Below are positions 32,203 through 38,989 of a stretch of DNA of 38,989 bases, one piece after another. The notes below the pieces were generated by a model that searched no databases, was not told the DNA's origin, and saw only the letters and a list, made by a program, of their open reading frames with translations. Each line of letters opens with the position of its first letter. The stretch's first letter is position 1. The DNA comes from Candidatus Binatia bacterium (GTDB lineage Bacteria > Desulfobacterota > Binatia > Bin18). Made by a program: the position numbers and the translations under genes. The stretch covers positions 1-38,989 of the forward strand of contig JAJDTY010000083.1 of the NCBI GenBank assembly GCA_022826945.1, read 5' to 3'.

Positions 32203-35200
32203 CGGCCAAGCCATCGCGTTACAACAACTCGAACGGATTGCCAACGTTGAGGCATCGGCGCTTCGGATTGATCATGTCGAAGACGTTAGTGGCCAAGAAG
32301 ACTGGCTGAAAGTCGATGTCTCGCTTGACTGTACTCATTACGAACGAGCAACCAATGGCCTAGACCTGCATGCTCGGGAAAGCGTCCGAATCTCTATCCC
32401 GCGAGACTTTCCCTATCAGGTCCCGACCGTGACAACCGCCCATACACGATTTCTGGGGTTCCCCCATGTACAGTGGGGTACCCATATTTGCCTGTATCAA
32501 TCAAAAGAGACCCAGTGGCAGCCCTCACTCGGTATGGTGGGGCTGATTGACCAACTCGGTAGGTGGTTTCAGAAAGCGGCAATAAACGAGCTCGATGCTC
32601 CAGAAGGTCCTCTGCACCAGCCCGTGGCGTATACGGGATCAGACAACACGATTTGTGTTCAGGCGAATACCCCAAGCCGCGACTGCTGGCCTTGGTTCGG
32701 CGCGGCCGAGCTTGTGAGACGGAAGGCGAACTTACTGGACCTAGTGGGCTGGCACGATATTGGGGAGATTGCTCCAGGGCAAATCTTTGCACCAACACTA
32801 TTGCTCGATTTTGAGTTGCCATTCGAGTATCCGCAGACTGTGCATGACCTGCTGAAATGCCTGGAAAAACATGGCGTTGATCCCAACCGTGTCATTTTGC
32901 ATATGATGCTGGCCGCGAAACGGATTGCGACAGGCGAGCCGATGCACATGGTTATAGGCACGCCGTCCAGGGGAATAGCGGGGGATAACGAAAAGCGCTT
33001 GCAGCATGTAAGTGTATGGGAGATAGACCCTGTGGACACGCTCAATCTGCGGGGCGTTGCGCTCGCTTGCACCCTGCTGAACCGATCTCGGGGCAAGGAG
33101 CTGTCCGAGGATGTACGGGCAATTATAGATTCAGTTTTCGCAGATCTCGTCGAATGGCAACGAACGAGTCGGGTACGATGGTGTACGGTCCTCGAAAATC
33201 GGCCGGAAATTGTGACGCGTCGGGATGACGGTACGACGATGGACTGGTTTGCTGGCAAAAACGTCGCGCTGTGGGGGTGCGGAGCCCTGGGAGGTCAGAT
33301 CGCAGAACACCTCGTTCGCGTCGGCGTGGCTGGAATCAAGCTCTACGATGCCAAGCGTGTCCATCCTGGGATTCTGGTACGGCAGAACTTCGTCGAACAG
33401 GATATCAACGACGGAAAAGCTGTTGCCCTCAAACGACGGCTTGATGCGATAGCACCTCAGGTGAACATCACCGCGTACACGGAAGACGTAGTACGCGACA
33501 CCCTGAACGGTCCAGATTGGCAGAATGTTGACATCGTGATTGACGCAACGGCATCGCTTCTCGTTCGTAGTAAGCTAGAAGCTGTTCTGAAAAACCGAGA
33601 GCGGCTGGTACCGATCTCGGCGATGATGATCAGCGGCGCTGCGCGCCATGGGGCGATGGTGCTGGCTCCTATTGGATATTCCGGTGGTCCACTCGATGCG
33701 TACCGGCGGCTCGGTCTCGCTGCAACAAATCGAACGTGGCTTGCGGACTGGGTCAACGCGTTTTGGGAAAGAGACACTGAAGAACCTATGCGGCAACCGG
33801 AACCCGGTTGTTCTGACCCGACTTTCGTGGCGTCCCATGCTGATATCGCTGGACTTGCTGCCCGCATGCTAAATGGTCTGGCAGCAAAACTTGCCCAAGA
33901 GACAAATAAAGCGGCGGGTATGCTCTTCAGCGCGGATACCGCACACAAGCGCGACGCGGTGTATTATTTCAGTCCGGATATTGTCATCAATGGGGAGAGG
34001 CAGCAATTTCGGGTATCTGCGTCTGTTTGGCGTGACATCCGCGGTTGGATACGGTCTGGTGCGCGCGAACGGACGCCAGAGGATGAGACGGGCGGGCTTG
34101 TGTTTGGACAACTCGACGAAACACTGGGGGTCGCGTGGATTTCAAATGTGAGTGGTCCCCCACAAGACAGTCATTTCTCGCCGGAGGGGTTTGTCTGTGG
34201 CACTGACGGCACGCGAAACCTTGGTGAGGCTTACGACAAACGCAGTAATGGCATGGTAAAGTATGTTGGGACTTGGCATTCGCACCCTCGGAGTCCTGCT
34301 ACGCCGAGCAGCACAGACTATGTCGGCATCGCGTCGATCTTCACCATGAATCCTGGCCAGGGTGCCCATCAACTCATGATGATTGTCGGCCGAGCAGCAC
34401 AGGCTGATGTAGAGCTGGGGCTTTACGCCTTTGAGAAACATGCAGTGAGAATGAGTAAGGAGGGCGTAGTCGCTGAAATAGTGCCTGATGGCGGGAGAAG
34501 ACCGGCTCCGCCTATCCCCGTAAGTGGACAATCAATGGGTCTCGCGCTCTCTGGAGGTGGTTCCCGGGCGGTCGCCTTTCACCTCGGGACGTTGCGAGCG
34601 CTCGAGGACCTCGGGTTCCTTGATGAAATTGAGGTGCTTTCCGGTGTATCGGGTGGAGCGGTCATGGCCGGTCTTCTTGGCTATACGAACGAGGACTTTC
34701 ATGCAGTTGACAGGAAAACTACCGCATTCCTCAGAAGAGGTTTAGTGTGGCCGTTATTCAAGAAACTCTTACATCCGTTGCGGCTTGTCCAAGTGCTCAC
34801 GGCGTCTGTGATCGTCACGGTTCCAACGTTGATACTCAAGCTTTTTCTGTGGATTACTCTAAAACTCCTTTCTTTTTTCCCCGGCAATAGTCGCGTGAAC
34901 AGATACCTTGGTAATCTTCGGTGGCCTATCCCCCTGTGGTACTCTCACACCCATGTCATGCGTGATGCTATAGCCGACCTCGTGGGAACCCAATCGTGCG
35001 CTGCGGAGACCCGCCACGGAACGAATGTTGTGTTGAATGCATGTGAGCTGCGCACCATTACAGCGTTTAGGATGAGTAATGAGCACTATGGATCGTGGCG
35101 ATACGGCTGGGCCTCTGCGCGCGATCTGCCTCTTGCCGACGCCATCACTGCATCGGCGGCTTATCCGTCACTAATGCCTCCCTTTGAGTGGAAGAAGACG

Positions 35201-35689
35201 TTTACCAAGAACGACTGCAAACAGCGACGCCGCGTTCTCGTGACGGATGGAGGAGTTTTCGAGAACATGGGGGTTAGCGTGATGGAACCGGACCGCGATC
35301 CGGGAATCAGCCTCGTCGGCTATTCGCCTTCGATAATTATTGCGAGCGACGCAAGCGCGGGACAATTGGCAGGGGCGGACTTGCCTGCGAGCTGGACCGC
35401 TCGCATGACCCAGGCATTCAGCTCGGTGATGAGGAAAGTCAATGACGCCACAAAGAAACGGCTTCACCGCTTTGCAGAGGAAGGCCAGATAGAAGGCTTT
35501 CTCTACGTCCATCTCGGTCAGGTGGATGCAAGGGTGCCGCTCAAGCCCCCGAACTGGATCAGTCGTGATGAGGTTGTCGACTATCCAACCGATTTTTCTT
35601 CAATGTCTGACAAAACCATACAGGGGTTGTCAGGACGTGGTGAGGCGCTGACCCGAGCATTGGCTACTCAGTATCTTCTCAGCGACTAG
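32192..35689 (+). CDS. E2-E1-JAB-patatin fusion protein
   Basis: A 1165-aa chain with four recognisable domains. (1) E2-like, residues 1-135, with Cys100 in WGTHICLY. (2) After an unassigned linker domain (136-345), an E1 adenylation domain, about 355-600: GCGALGGQIAEHL (362-374), RQN at 397-399, DAT at 451-453, and Cys540 in PGCSDPTF as candidate E1 cysteine. (3) JAB/MPN, about 605-765: Glu632 and the exact H-x-H-x7-S-x2-D set (His696, His698, Ser706, Asp709). (4) Patatin phospholipase, 781-1165: SGGGSR oxyanion loop, GVSGG with Ser820, DGG with Asp1019, and a hydrophobic insert at about 868-895. Domains 1-2 match the Cap2 plan, 3 Cap3, 4 a CapV-like effector. All active sites look intact. 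ATG at 32192 overlaps the preceding stop. Confidence 0.88.
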   Translation: MRSDGQAIALQQLERIANVEASALRIDHVEDVSGQEDWLKVDVSLDCTHYERATNGLDLHARESVRISIPRDFPYQVPTVTTAHTRFLGFPHVQWGTHICLYQSKETQWQPSLGMVGLIDQLGRWFQKAAINELDAPEGPLHQPVAYTGSDNTICVQANTPSRDCWPWFGAAELVRRKANLLDLVGWHDIGEIAPGQIFAPTLLLDFELPFEYPQTVHDLLKCLEKHGVDPNRVILHMMLAAKRIATGEPMHMVIGTPSRGIAGDNEKRLQHVSVWEIDPVDTLNLRGVALACTLLNRSRGKELSEDVRAIIDSVFADLVEWQRTSRVRWCTVLENRPEIVTRRDDGTTMDWFAGKNVALWGCGALGGQIAEHLVRVGVAGIKLYDAKRVHPGILVRQNFVEQDINDGKAVALKRRLDAIAPQVNITAYTEDVVRDTLNGPDWQNVDIVIDATASLLVRSKLEAVLKNRERLVPISAMMISGAARHGAMVLAPIGYSGGPLDAYRRLGLAATNRTWLADWVNAFWERDTEEPMRQPEPGCSDPTFVASHADIAGLAARMLNGLAAKLAQETNKAAGMLFSADTAHKRDAVYYFSPDIVINGERQQFRVSASVWRDIRGWIRSGARERTPEDETGGLVFGQLDETLGVAWISNVSGPPQDSHFSPEGFVCGTDGTRNLGEAYDKRSNGMVKYVGTWHSHPRSPATPSSTDYVGIASIFTMNPGQGAHQLMMIVGRAAQADVELGLYAFEKHAVRMSKEGVVAEIVPDGGRRPAPPIPVSGQSMGLALSGGGSRAVAFHLGTLRALEDLGFLDEIEVLSGVSGGAVMAGLLGYTNEDFHAVDRKTTAFLRRGLVWPLFKKLLHPLRLVQVLTASVIVTVPTLILKLFLWITLKLLSFFPGNSRVNRYLGNLRWPIPLWYSHTHVMRDAIADLVGTQSCAAETRHGTNVVLNACELRTITAFRMSNEHYGSWRYGWASARDLPLADAITASAAYPSLMPPFEWKKTFTKNDCKQRRRVLVTDGGVFENMGVSVMEPDRDPGISLVGYSPSIIIASDASAGQLAGADLPASWTARMTQAFSSVMRKVNDATKKRLHRFAEEGQIEGFLYVHLGQVDARVPLKPPNWISRDEVVDYPTDFSSMSDKTIQGLSGRGEALTRALATQYLLSD

Positions 35690-35726
35690 CAGCACCATCG
35701 TCCTCTATTATTTATGAGTCCTGGCT

Positions 35727-35939
35727 CTAATCGTTTTCCTCTTTATAGATTTCCAGCCAGGCCATTTGGATGGCTTCGAGTTTGCCCTCGCTCGAATCCT
35801 GCGGGTCATCGCTGAAATCCTCCAGGTCCGTGACCCAGCGGAGCAGATCGGTAAAACGGATGCTCAACGGATCAGTCTCGGGCTGCGCTTCGAAGAGCTG
35901 CTCGGCAATATCCTCGGGCGTGTCCCAGTATAGCTTCAT
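35727..35939 (-). CDS. iscX: Fe-S assembly protein IscX
   Basis: A 70-aa acidic protein with the IscX pattern: MKLYWDTPEDIAEQL, RFTDLLRWVTDLEDF, DPQDSSEGKLEAIQMAWLEIYKEE. It is the last gene of the ISC operon and binds IscS and iron, tuning cluster assembly. ATG at 35939 follows GGGAGGGAGCC; a longer frame up to 36095 lies inside hscA. It converges with the fusion gene, ending 37 nt from it. In many bacteria a ferredoxin (fdx) lies between hscA and iscX; it is absent here. Confidence 0.9.
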   Translation of the reverse strand: MKLYWDTPEDIAEQLFEAQPETDPLSIRFTDLLRWVTDLEDFSDDPQDSSEGKLEAIQMAWLEIYKEEND

Positions 35940-35959
35940 GGCTCCCTCCCGTACGCTTG

Positions 35960-37783
35960 CTACAAGTCGGAGAGCTGTTTCTCTCCCAGCGCCTCCTGGA
36001 TTGAAGAATCCATAATCCGTTGGGCAAACGGCGTTGTCACCTGGCTCAACTCCTCGGTCAGGTCCCGGATCAGATCGTAATCTTCTCCGGCGCACGCCTC
36101 CCGGACCTTTTGCACCACCTGGGCAATCTGCTCCTCCTCTCCCTCTTGCAGATACGAGGCATTTTGGCCCAGGGCTTTATCGGTGGCGTGTAGCACGGTA
36201 TCGGCTTCAGTCCGGGCCTCAATCAGCAAGCGCTGCTCAATGTCTTCTTCTGCAAAGTCTATGGATTCTTCCAGCAGCCGCTCCACCTCTTCGTCGGTCA
36301 AGCCATAGGACGGTTTCACTTCAAGCGAGCGTTCGAGCCCGGTCCGCAAGTCGGTGGCGGAAACGTTCAGAATCCCGTTGGCGTCGATCATAAATGTCAC
36401 TTCGACACGCGGGACTCCAGCCGGCTTGGACTCGATGGGGATGCTGAAACGGGCCAGGCTGCGACAATCCTGGACCAGCTCGCGTTCCCCTTGCAGGACA
36501 TGCACGGCGACCGCGGTTTGGTCATCTACCGCGGTGGTGAACATCTCCTTCACGCTTGCCGGGATGGTCGTATTGCGTTCAATGAGATGACTCATGACCC
36601 CGCCCATGGTCTCAATCCCTAAGGACAACGGGACCACATCGAGCAGCAGCATATCCCGCCGCCGTCCGGACAAAGTATCCGCCTGGACAGCCGCCCCGAG
36701 GGCAACGACCTCATCCGGGTCGATGTCGGTGAGTGGTGTCCGGCCAAAAAACTCGCCTACGCGCTGGCGTACCAGCGGCATACGGGTCGAGCCGCCAACC
36801 AGGACGACTTCTTCAATATCATGGGTCTCAAGCCCGGCATCCTTGAGCGCCTGTCGACACGGCCCAAGCGTGCGAACCACAATCTCGTCAACCGCGGTTT
36901 CCATCTCATGACGGCTCAGGCTGCGAGAGAGCTGAACGCCTTTTTCCGGGACAGCTAGATTCAGGATCGTTTCGTCCTGCTCGGATAATATCTGCTTGGC
37001 CTTTTCGGCAGCACGCAGCGCACTATTCAGCACCTGCAAGTCGCCGCGCAGTTCTTCATCCAGATCCGCCAGGAGAAAACGTTCGGCTATGGACTGATCG
37101 ATATCATCACCACCCAAGCGGGTATTGCCGTTGGTGGACAACACCTCGAAGATGCCGGTGTGGAGTCGCAGAACAGACACGTCAAACGTGCCCCCCCCAA
37201 AGTCATACACCGCAATCAGCCCCTCTTCTTTTGTATTGAGGCCATAGGCGAGAGAGGCCGCGGTCGGTTCATTGAGGAGGCGAATGACCTCAAGCCCGGC
37301 CAACTTGCCAGCGTCTTTGGTCGCCTGACGTTGCGAGTCGTTGAAATATGCGGGGACGGTAATGACCACCTTGCGGACCTCTTCTTGAAGTGCTGCCTCC
37401 GCCCGGTCACGCAAGGCGCGGAGAATAACCGCCGAGACTTCCGGCGGTGTCACCTGCCGGTCGTGGATGGCAAAACGAACGAGGCTGGAGGTGTCGTCCC
37501 GATCGTCAACAAAGCGATAGCGCTGCCGATCCTCGGCACTCACATGCTCCATGCCGAGACCCATAAAACGCTTGACCGACCGAATGGTTGAGAGCGGCTG
37601 GGTGCGGGATAACTCGCCCGCCTCCCGGCCAACAACAACCCGGTCGTTGGGCAAAAAACTGACGATAGAGGGGAGCGTCTTCTGCTCGCTTTCGCTATCG
37701 GCAATGACGCGTGGGCCAGCGTCGTCCACACACGCAATCAGGCTATTGGTTGTGCCAAGATCAATACCAACGATACGTTCCAC
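35960..37783 (-). CDS. hscA: Fe-S assembly chaperone HscA (Hsp70 class)
   Basis: A 607-aa Hsp70 protein: [10 protein letters not shown] phosphate-1 loop, [30 protein letters not shown], a substrate-binding beta domain (from about 375) and a C-terminal helical lid shorter than in DnaK. The position after hscB and before iscX and the lack of an acidic DnaK tail identify it as HscA. It binds the LPPVK motif of IscU and helps release the cluster, with ATP hydrolysis stimulated by HscB. The start is GTG at 37783; the frame between hscB and it carries GAAGAGTAAAGAGG, which may serve as ribosome site. Confidence 0.93.
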   Translation of the reverse strand: MERIVGIDLGTTNSLIACVDDAGPRVIADSESEQKTLPSIVSFLPNDRVVVGREAGELSRTQPLSTIRSVKRFMGLGMEHVSAEDRQRYRFVDDRDDTSSLVRFAIHDRQVTPPEVSAVILRALRDRAEAALQEEVRKVVITVPAYFNDSQRQATKDAGKLAGLEVIRLLNEPTAASLAYGLNTKEEGLIAVYDFGGGTFDVSVLRLHTGIFEVLSTNGNTRLGGDDIDQSIAERFLLADLDEELRGDLQVLNSALRAAEKAKQILSEQDETILNLAVPEKGVQLSRSLSRHEMETAVDEIVVRTLGPCRQALKDAGLETHDIEEVVLVGGSTRMPLVRQRVGEFFGRTPLTDIDPDEVVALGAAVQADTLSGRRRDMLLLDVVPLSLGIETMGGVMSHLIERNTTIPASVKEMFTTAVDDQTAVAVHVLQGERELVQDCRSLARFSIPIESKPAGVPRVEVTFMIDANGILNVSATDLRTGLERSLEVKPSYGLTDEEVERLLEESIDFAEEDIEQRLLIEARTEADTVLHATDKALGQNASYLQEGEEEQIAQVVQKVREACAGEDYDLIRDLTEELSQVTTPFAQRIMDSSIQEALGEKQLSDL

Positions 37784-37801
37784 GATTCGCCTCTTTACTC
37801 T

Positions 37802-38455
37802 TCAAAAGGTGGAGAAAGCCTTTTCTACATCGCGCGTTAACGTCCGCAGATAGGCTATGTCAGACAGCACCCGCTTCAGTTCACTCAAGAGTTCAGTCGA
37901 ACTGTTCGTCTGGCCCCATTGAGAGAAGTTGGCTGCCAGCTTTTGCTGCAATCCTCGCATCCGGTCGTCCAGCTCGTCCCGTACCTGAGTCAGCTCAGCC
38001 TTGAGGCTCGTTAGCGCGTCATCGGTCCCGGCACTCTGGGCCTCCCGGCCTGCCGCCAGCTTTTCCTGCACTTCAAATACGAGAAGGGCCAGATCAGGAG
38101 GGACTTTGTTATTTTCCTTGCCGAGCTGTTCTCCGTTGAGTTCGAGCCAGTACCGGCCGCGCTGGACAGGATCACGCAGTGTCCGATACGCCCGGTTTAC
38201 CACCGCGGTATTCTGAAGGCTGGCTTCCTGCTCCTCCGCAGTGCCGGTCTGATGCAGGTCGGGATGGAGTTGGCGGCTCAGGTCGTAGTACGTGTTGGCA
38301 AGCGCCTGCTCGTCAAACATGGGAGCCCGGACCAGGCCAAATACCGTGAAATAGTCGATGTCTGGCGGGAGGGGTTGGAGAGCCTCGCAGACCGGGCAGA
38401 ATACCTGGGGTGTATGCTCGTCCTGACAGCGCCAGCAGCGCACCACCGTTGGCAT
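37802..38455 (-). CDS. hscB: Fe-S co-chaperone HscB with N-terminal zinc finger
   Basis: A 217-aa J-protein. Residues 1-25 form a tetracysteine knuckle (Cys7, Cys10, Cys20, Cys23 in RCWRC and FCPVC), as in eukaryotic HSC20 but not in E. coli HscB. The J domain follows (DYFTVFGL at 34-41 and the HPD motif at 64-66) and the C-terminal helical domain binds IscU. It delivers IscU to HscA. It lies 18 nt before hscA and 13 nt after iscA. ATG at 38455; no strong ribosome site. Confidence 0.93.
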   Translation of the reverse strand: MPTVVRCWRCQDEHTPQVFCPVCEALQPLPPDIDYFTVFGLVRAPMFDEQALANTYYDLSRQLHPDLHQTGTAEEQEASLQNTAVVNRAYRTLRDPVQRGRYWLELNGEQLGKENNKVPPDLALLVFEVQEKLAAGREAQSAGTDDALTSLKAELTQVRDELDDRMRGLQQKLAANFSQWGQTNSSTELLSELKRVLSDIAYLRTLTRDVEKAFSTF

Positions 38456-38468
38456 AGTAAGTGTTGGG

Positions 38469-38816
38469 CTAGACAGAGAATGAGCTACCGCAGCCGCACG
38501 CGCGTTTGATATTGGGATTCGTCAGCTTAAAGCCCGAATCCATTAAAGTTTCGGAAAAATCCAACTCTGTCCCGCGGAGATAGATGAAGCTTTTGCGGTC
38601 AACAATCACTTTGGCGCTTTCCCGCTCAAAAACACGGTCGCCGTCACGCGGGATATCCAGGTCCATCTTATAGGACAAACCCGAACAGCCCCCACCAACC
38701 ACCTTGACCCGTAAGCCGCAATCCTGCCGCTCGTCTTGTTCTGTCAGACCTTCAATTTTTTTGGCTGCGTTTTCGCTGATTTCAATCTTGAGCTTTGCTT
38801 TCGCGCTTGCTGCCAT
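38469..38816 (-). CDS. iscA: A-type Fe-S carrier IscA
   Basis: A 115-aa A-type carrier protein with the three conserved cysteines Cys44 (GGGCSGL), Cys107 and Cys109 (ACGCGSSFSV). It accepts Fe-S clusters from IscU and passes them to apo-proteins. The ISC operon position between iscU and hscB supports IscA rather than ErpA or SufA. ATG at 38816. Confidence 0.93.
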   Translation of the reverse strand: MAASAKAKLKIEISENAAKKIEGLTEQDERQDCGLRVKVVGGGCSGLSYKMDLDIPRDGDRVFERESAKVIVDRKSFIYLRGTELDFSETLMDSGFKLTNPNIKRACGCGSSFSV

Positions 38817-38858
38817 ACCGGTTATCCCAATCTGATTGTGGTTGCGCGACGCGTAGGT

Positions 38859-38989
38859 CTAGGCCGCATCCTTCTTGGTTGCCCCCTGGCCCCGCCAGTC
38901 CGCCACCGCCGCCTTGATCGCATCCTCCGCTAACACCGAACAGTGAATCTTCACCGGCGGTAAGGCCAACTCCTCGACGATCTGCGTGT
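38859..38989 (-). CDS. iscU: Fe-S scaffold IscU, C-terminal part (gene continues off window)
   Basis: The last 43 codons of IscU are present: LALPPVK (the HscA recognition motif), then IHCSVLAEDAIKAAVADW with the third cluster-ligand cysteine, then a short tail ending in KKDAA. The gene starts outside the window; iscS and iscR would be expected upstream of it. It lies 42 nt before iscA. Confidence 0.93.
   Translation of the reverse strand, partial: TQIVEELALPPVKIHCSVLAEDAIKAAVADWRGQGATKKDAA

Noticed and set aside
27903..35689. A complete type II CBASS locus
   Set aside because: E1-E2, JAB and patatin parts are present, but no CD-NTase-like gene is visible, so it cannot be called CBASS from this window.
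37794..37803. A further half-copy of the 53-nt repeat between hscB and hscA (TTTACTCTTC)
   Set aside because: Only 10 nt match and the sequence also works as stop codon plus ribosome-site context, so chance is sufficient.

Overview
The window reads as chromosomal DNA of a Gram-negative bacterium of moderately high GC. The gene mix suggests a little-cultured deltaproteobacterial-type lineage (Desulfobacterota, Tectomicrobia or Binatota-like): an RND transporter with a half-length copy, a DUF6178 protein, DUF3047, a glutaconate-type CoA transferase, a luciferase-like oxidoreductase, KorAB and an ISC operon with HscB/HscA/IscX. The lineage is inferred from gene content only; no rRNA is present.

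Layout. 1-3.6 kb (minus): an RND/MMPL exporter running off the left edge, followed by an N-truncated diverged copy. 3.6-7.1 kb (minus): an SDR, a DUF6178 protein and an isocitrate lyase/PEP-mutase-type enzyme. 7.2-11.2 kb: a cysteine-dioxygenase-like cupin (+), a secreted DUF3047 protein (-), a two-subunit CoA transferase (+) and a Lys-rich hypothetical protein (-). 11.2-16.4 kb: a possible structured RNA, an LLM flavin enzyme, an HSL-type hydrolase, a small zinc-ribbon protein and a 404-aa unknown (all -), then a zinc-ribbon/TPR membrane protein (+). 16.4-25.0 kb: a MoxR/CbbQ-type AAA ATPase (+), then UDGb, PepA, two small proteins, KorB, KorA and SppA (all -). 35.7-39.0 kb (minus): iscU(partial)-iscA-hscB-hscA-iscX.

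The accessory part is 25.0-35.7 kb. Its left edge holds a cluster of AT-rich palindromes and a dispersed 72-nt repeat, then a HEPN-motif gene and an hsdM remnant without its N-terminal part. At about 27.68 kb the hsdM remnant meets, head to head, an E2-like gene that has also lost its 5' half; this looks like a deletion scar. From there a tightly packed plus-strand operon encodes a ubiquitin-like conjugation toolkit: a Phd-antitoxin/E2 fusion, a ThiF-type E1, a JAMM/JAB peptidase, two ComEC-like metallo-beta-lactamase-fold proteins, and a 1165-aa protein that joins E2, E1, JAB and a patatin phospholipase in one chain. Three of its gene junctions overlap by exactly 11 nt.

The large protein looks like the Cap2 (E2-E1), Cap3 (JAB) and CapV-type (patatin) parts of a type II CBASS locus fused together, but I see no CD-NTase and no ubiquitin-like modifier in the window. 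I regard this operon as the most likely undescribed system here: a candidate antiphage or regulatory conjugation system with a built-in membrane-attacking effector.

Other points of interest are a 53-nt inverted-repeat element present twice, one copy supplying the start codon of a uracil-DNA glycosylase; a palindromic repeat inserted in frame in the DUF6178 gene; and an intrinsic terminator that ends just before the LLM start codon.
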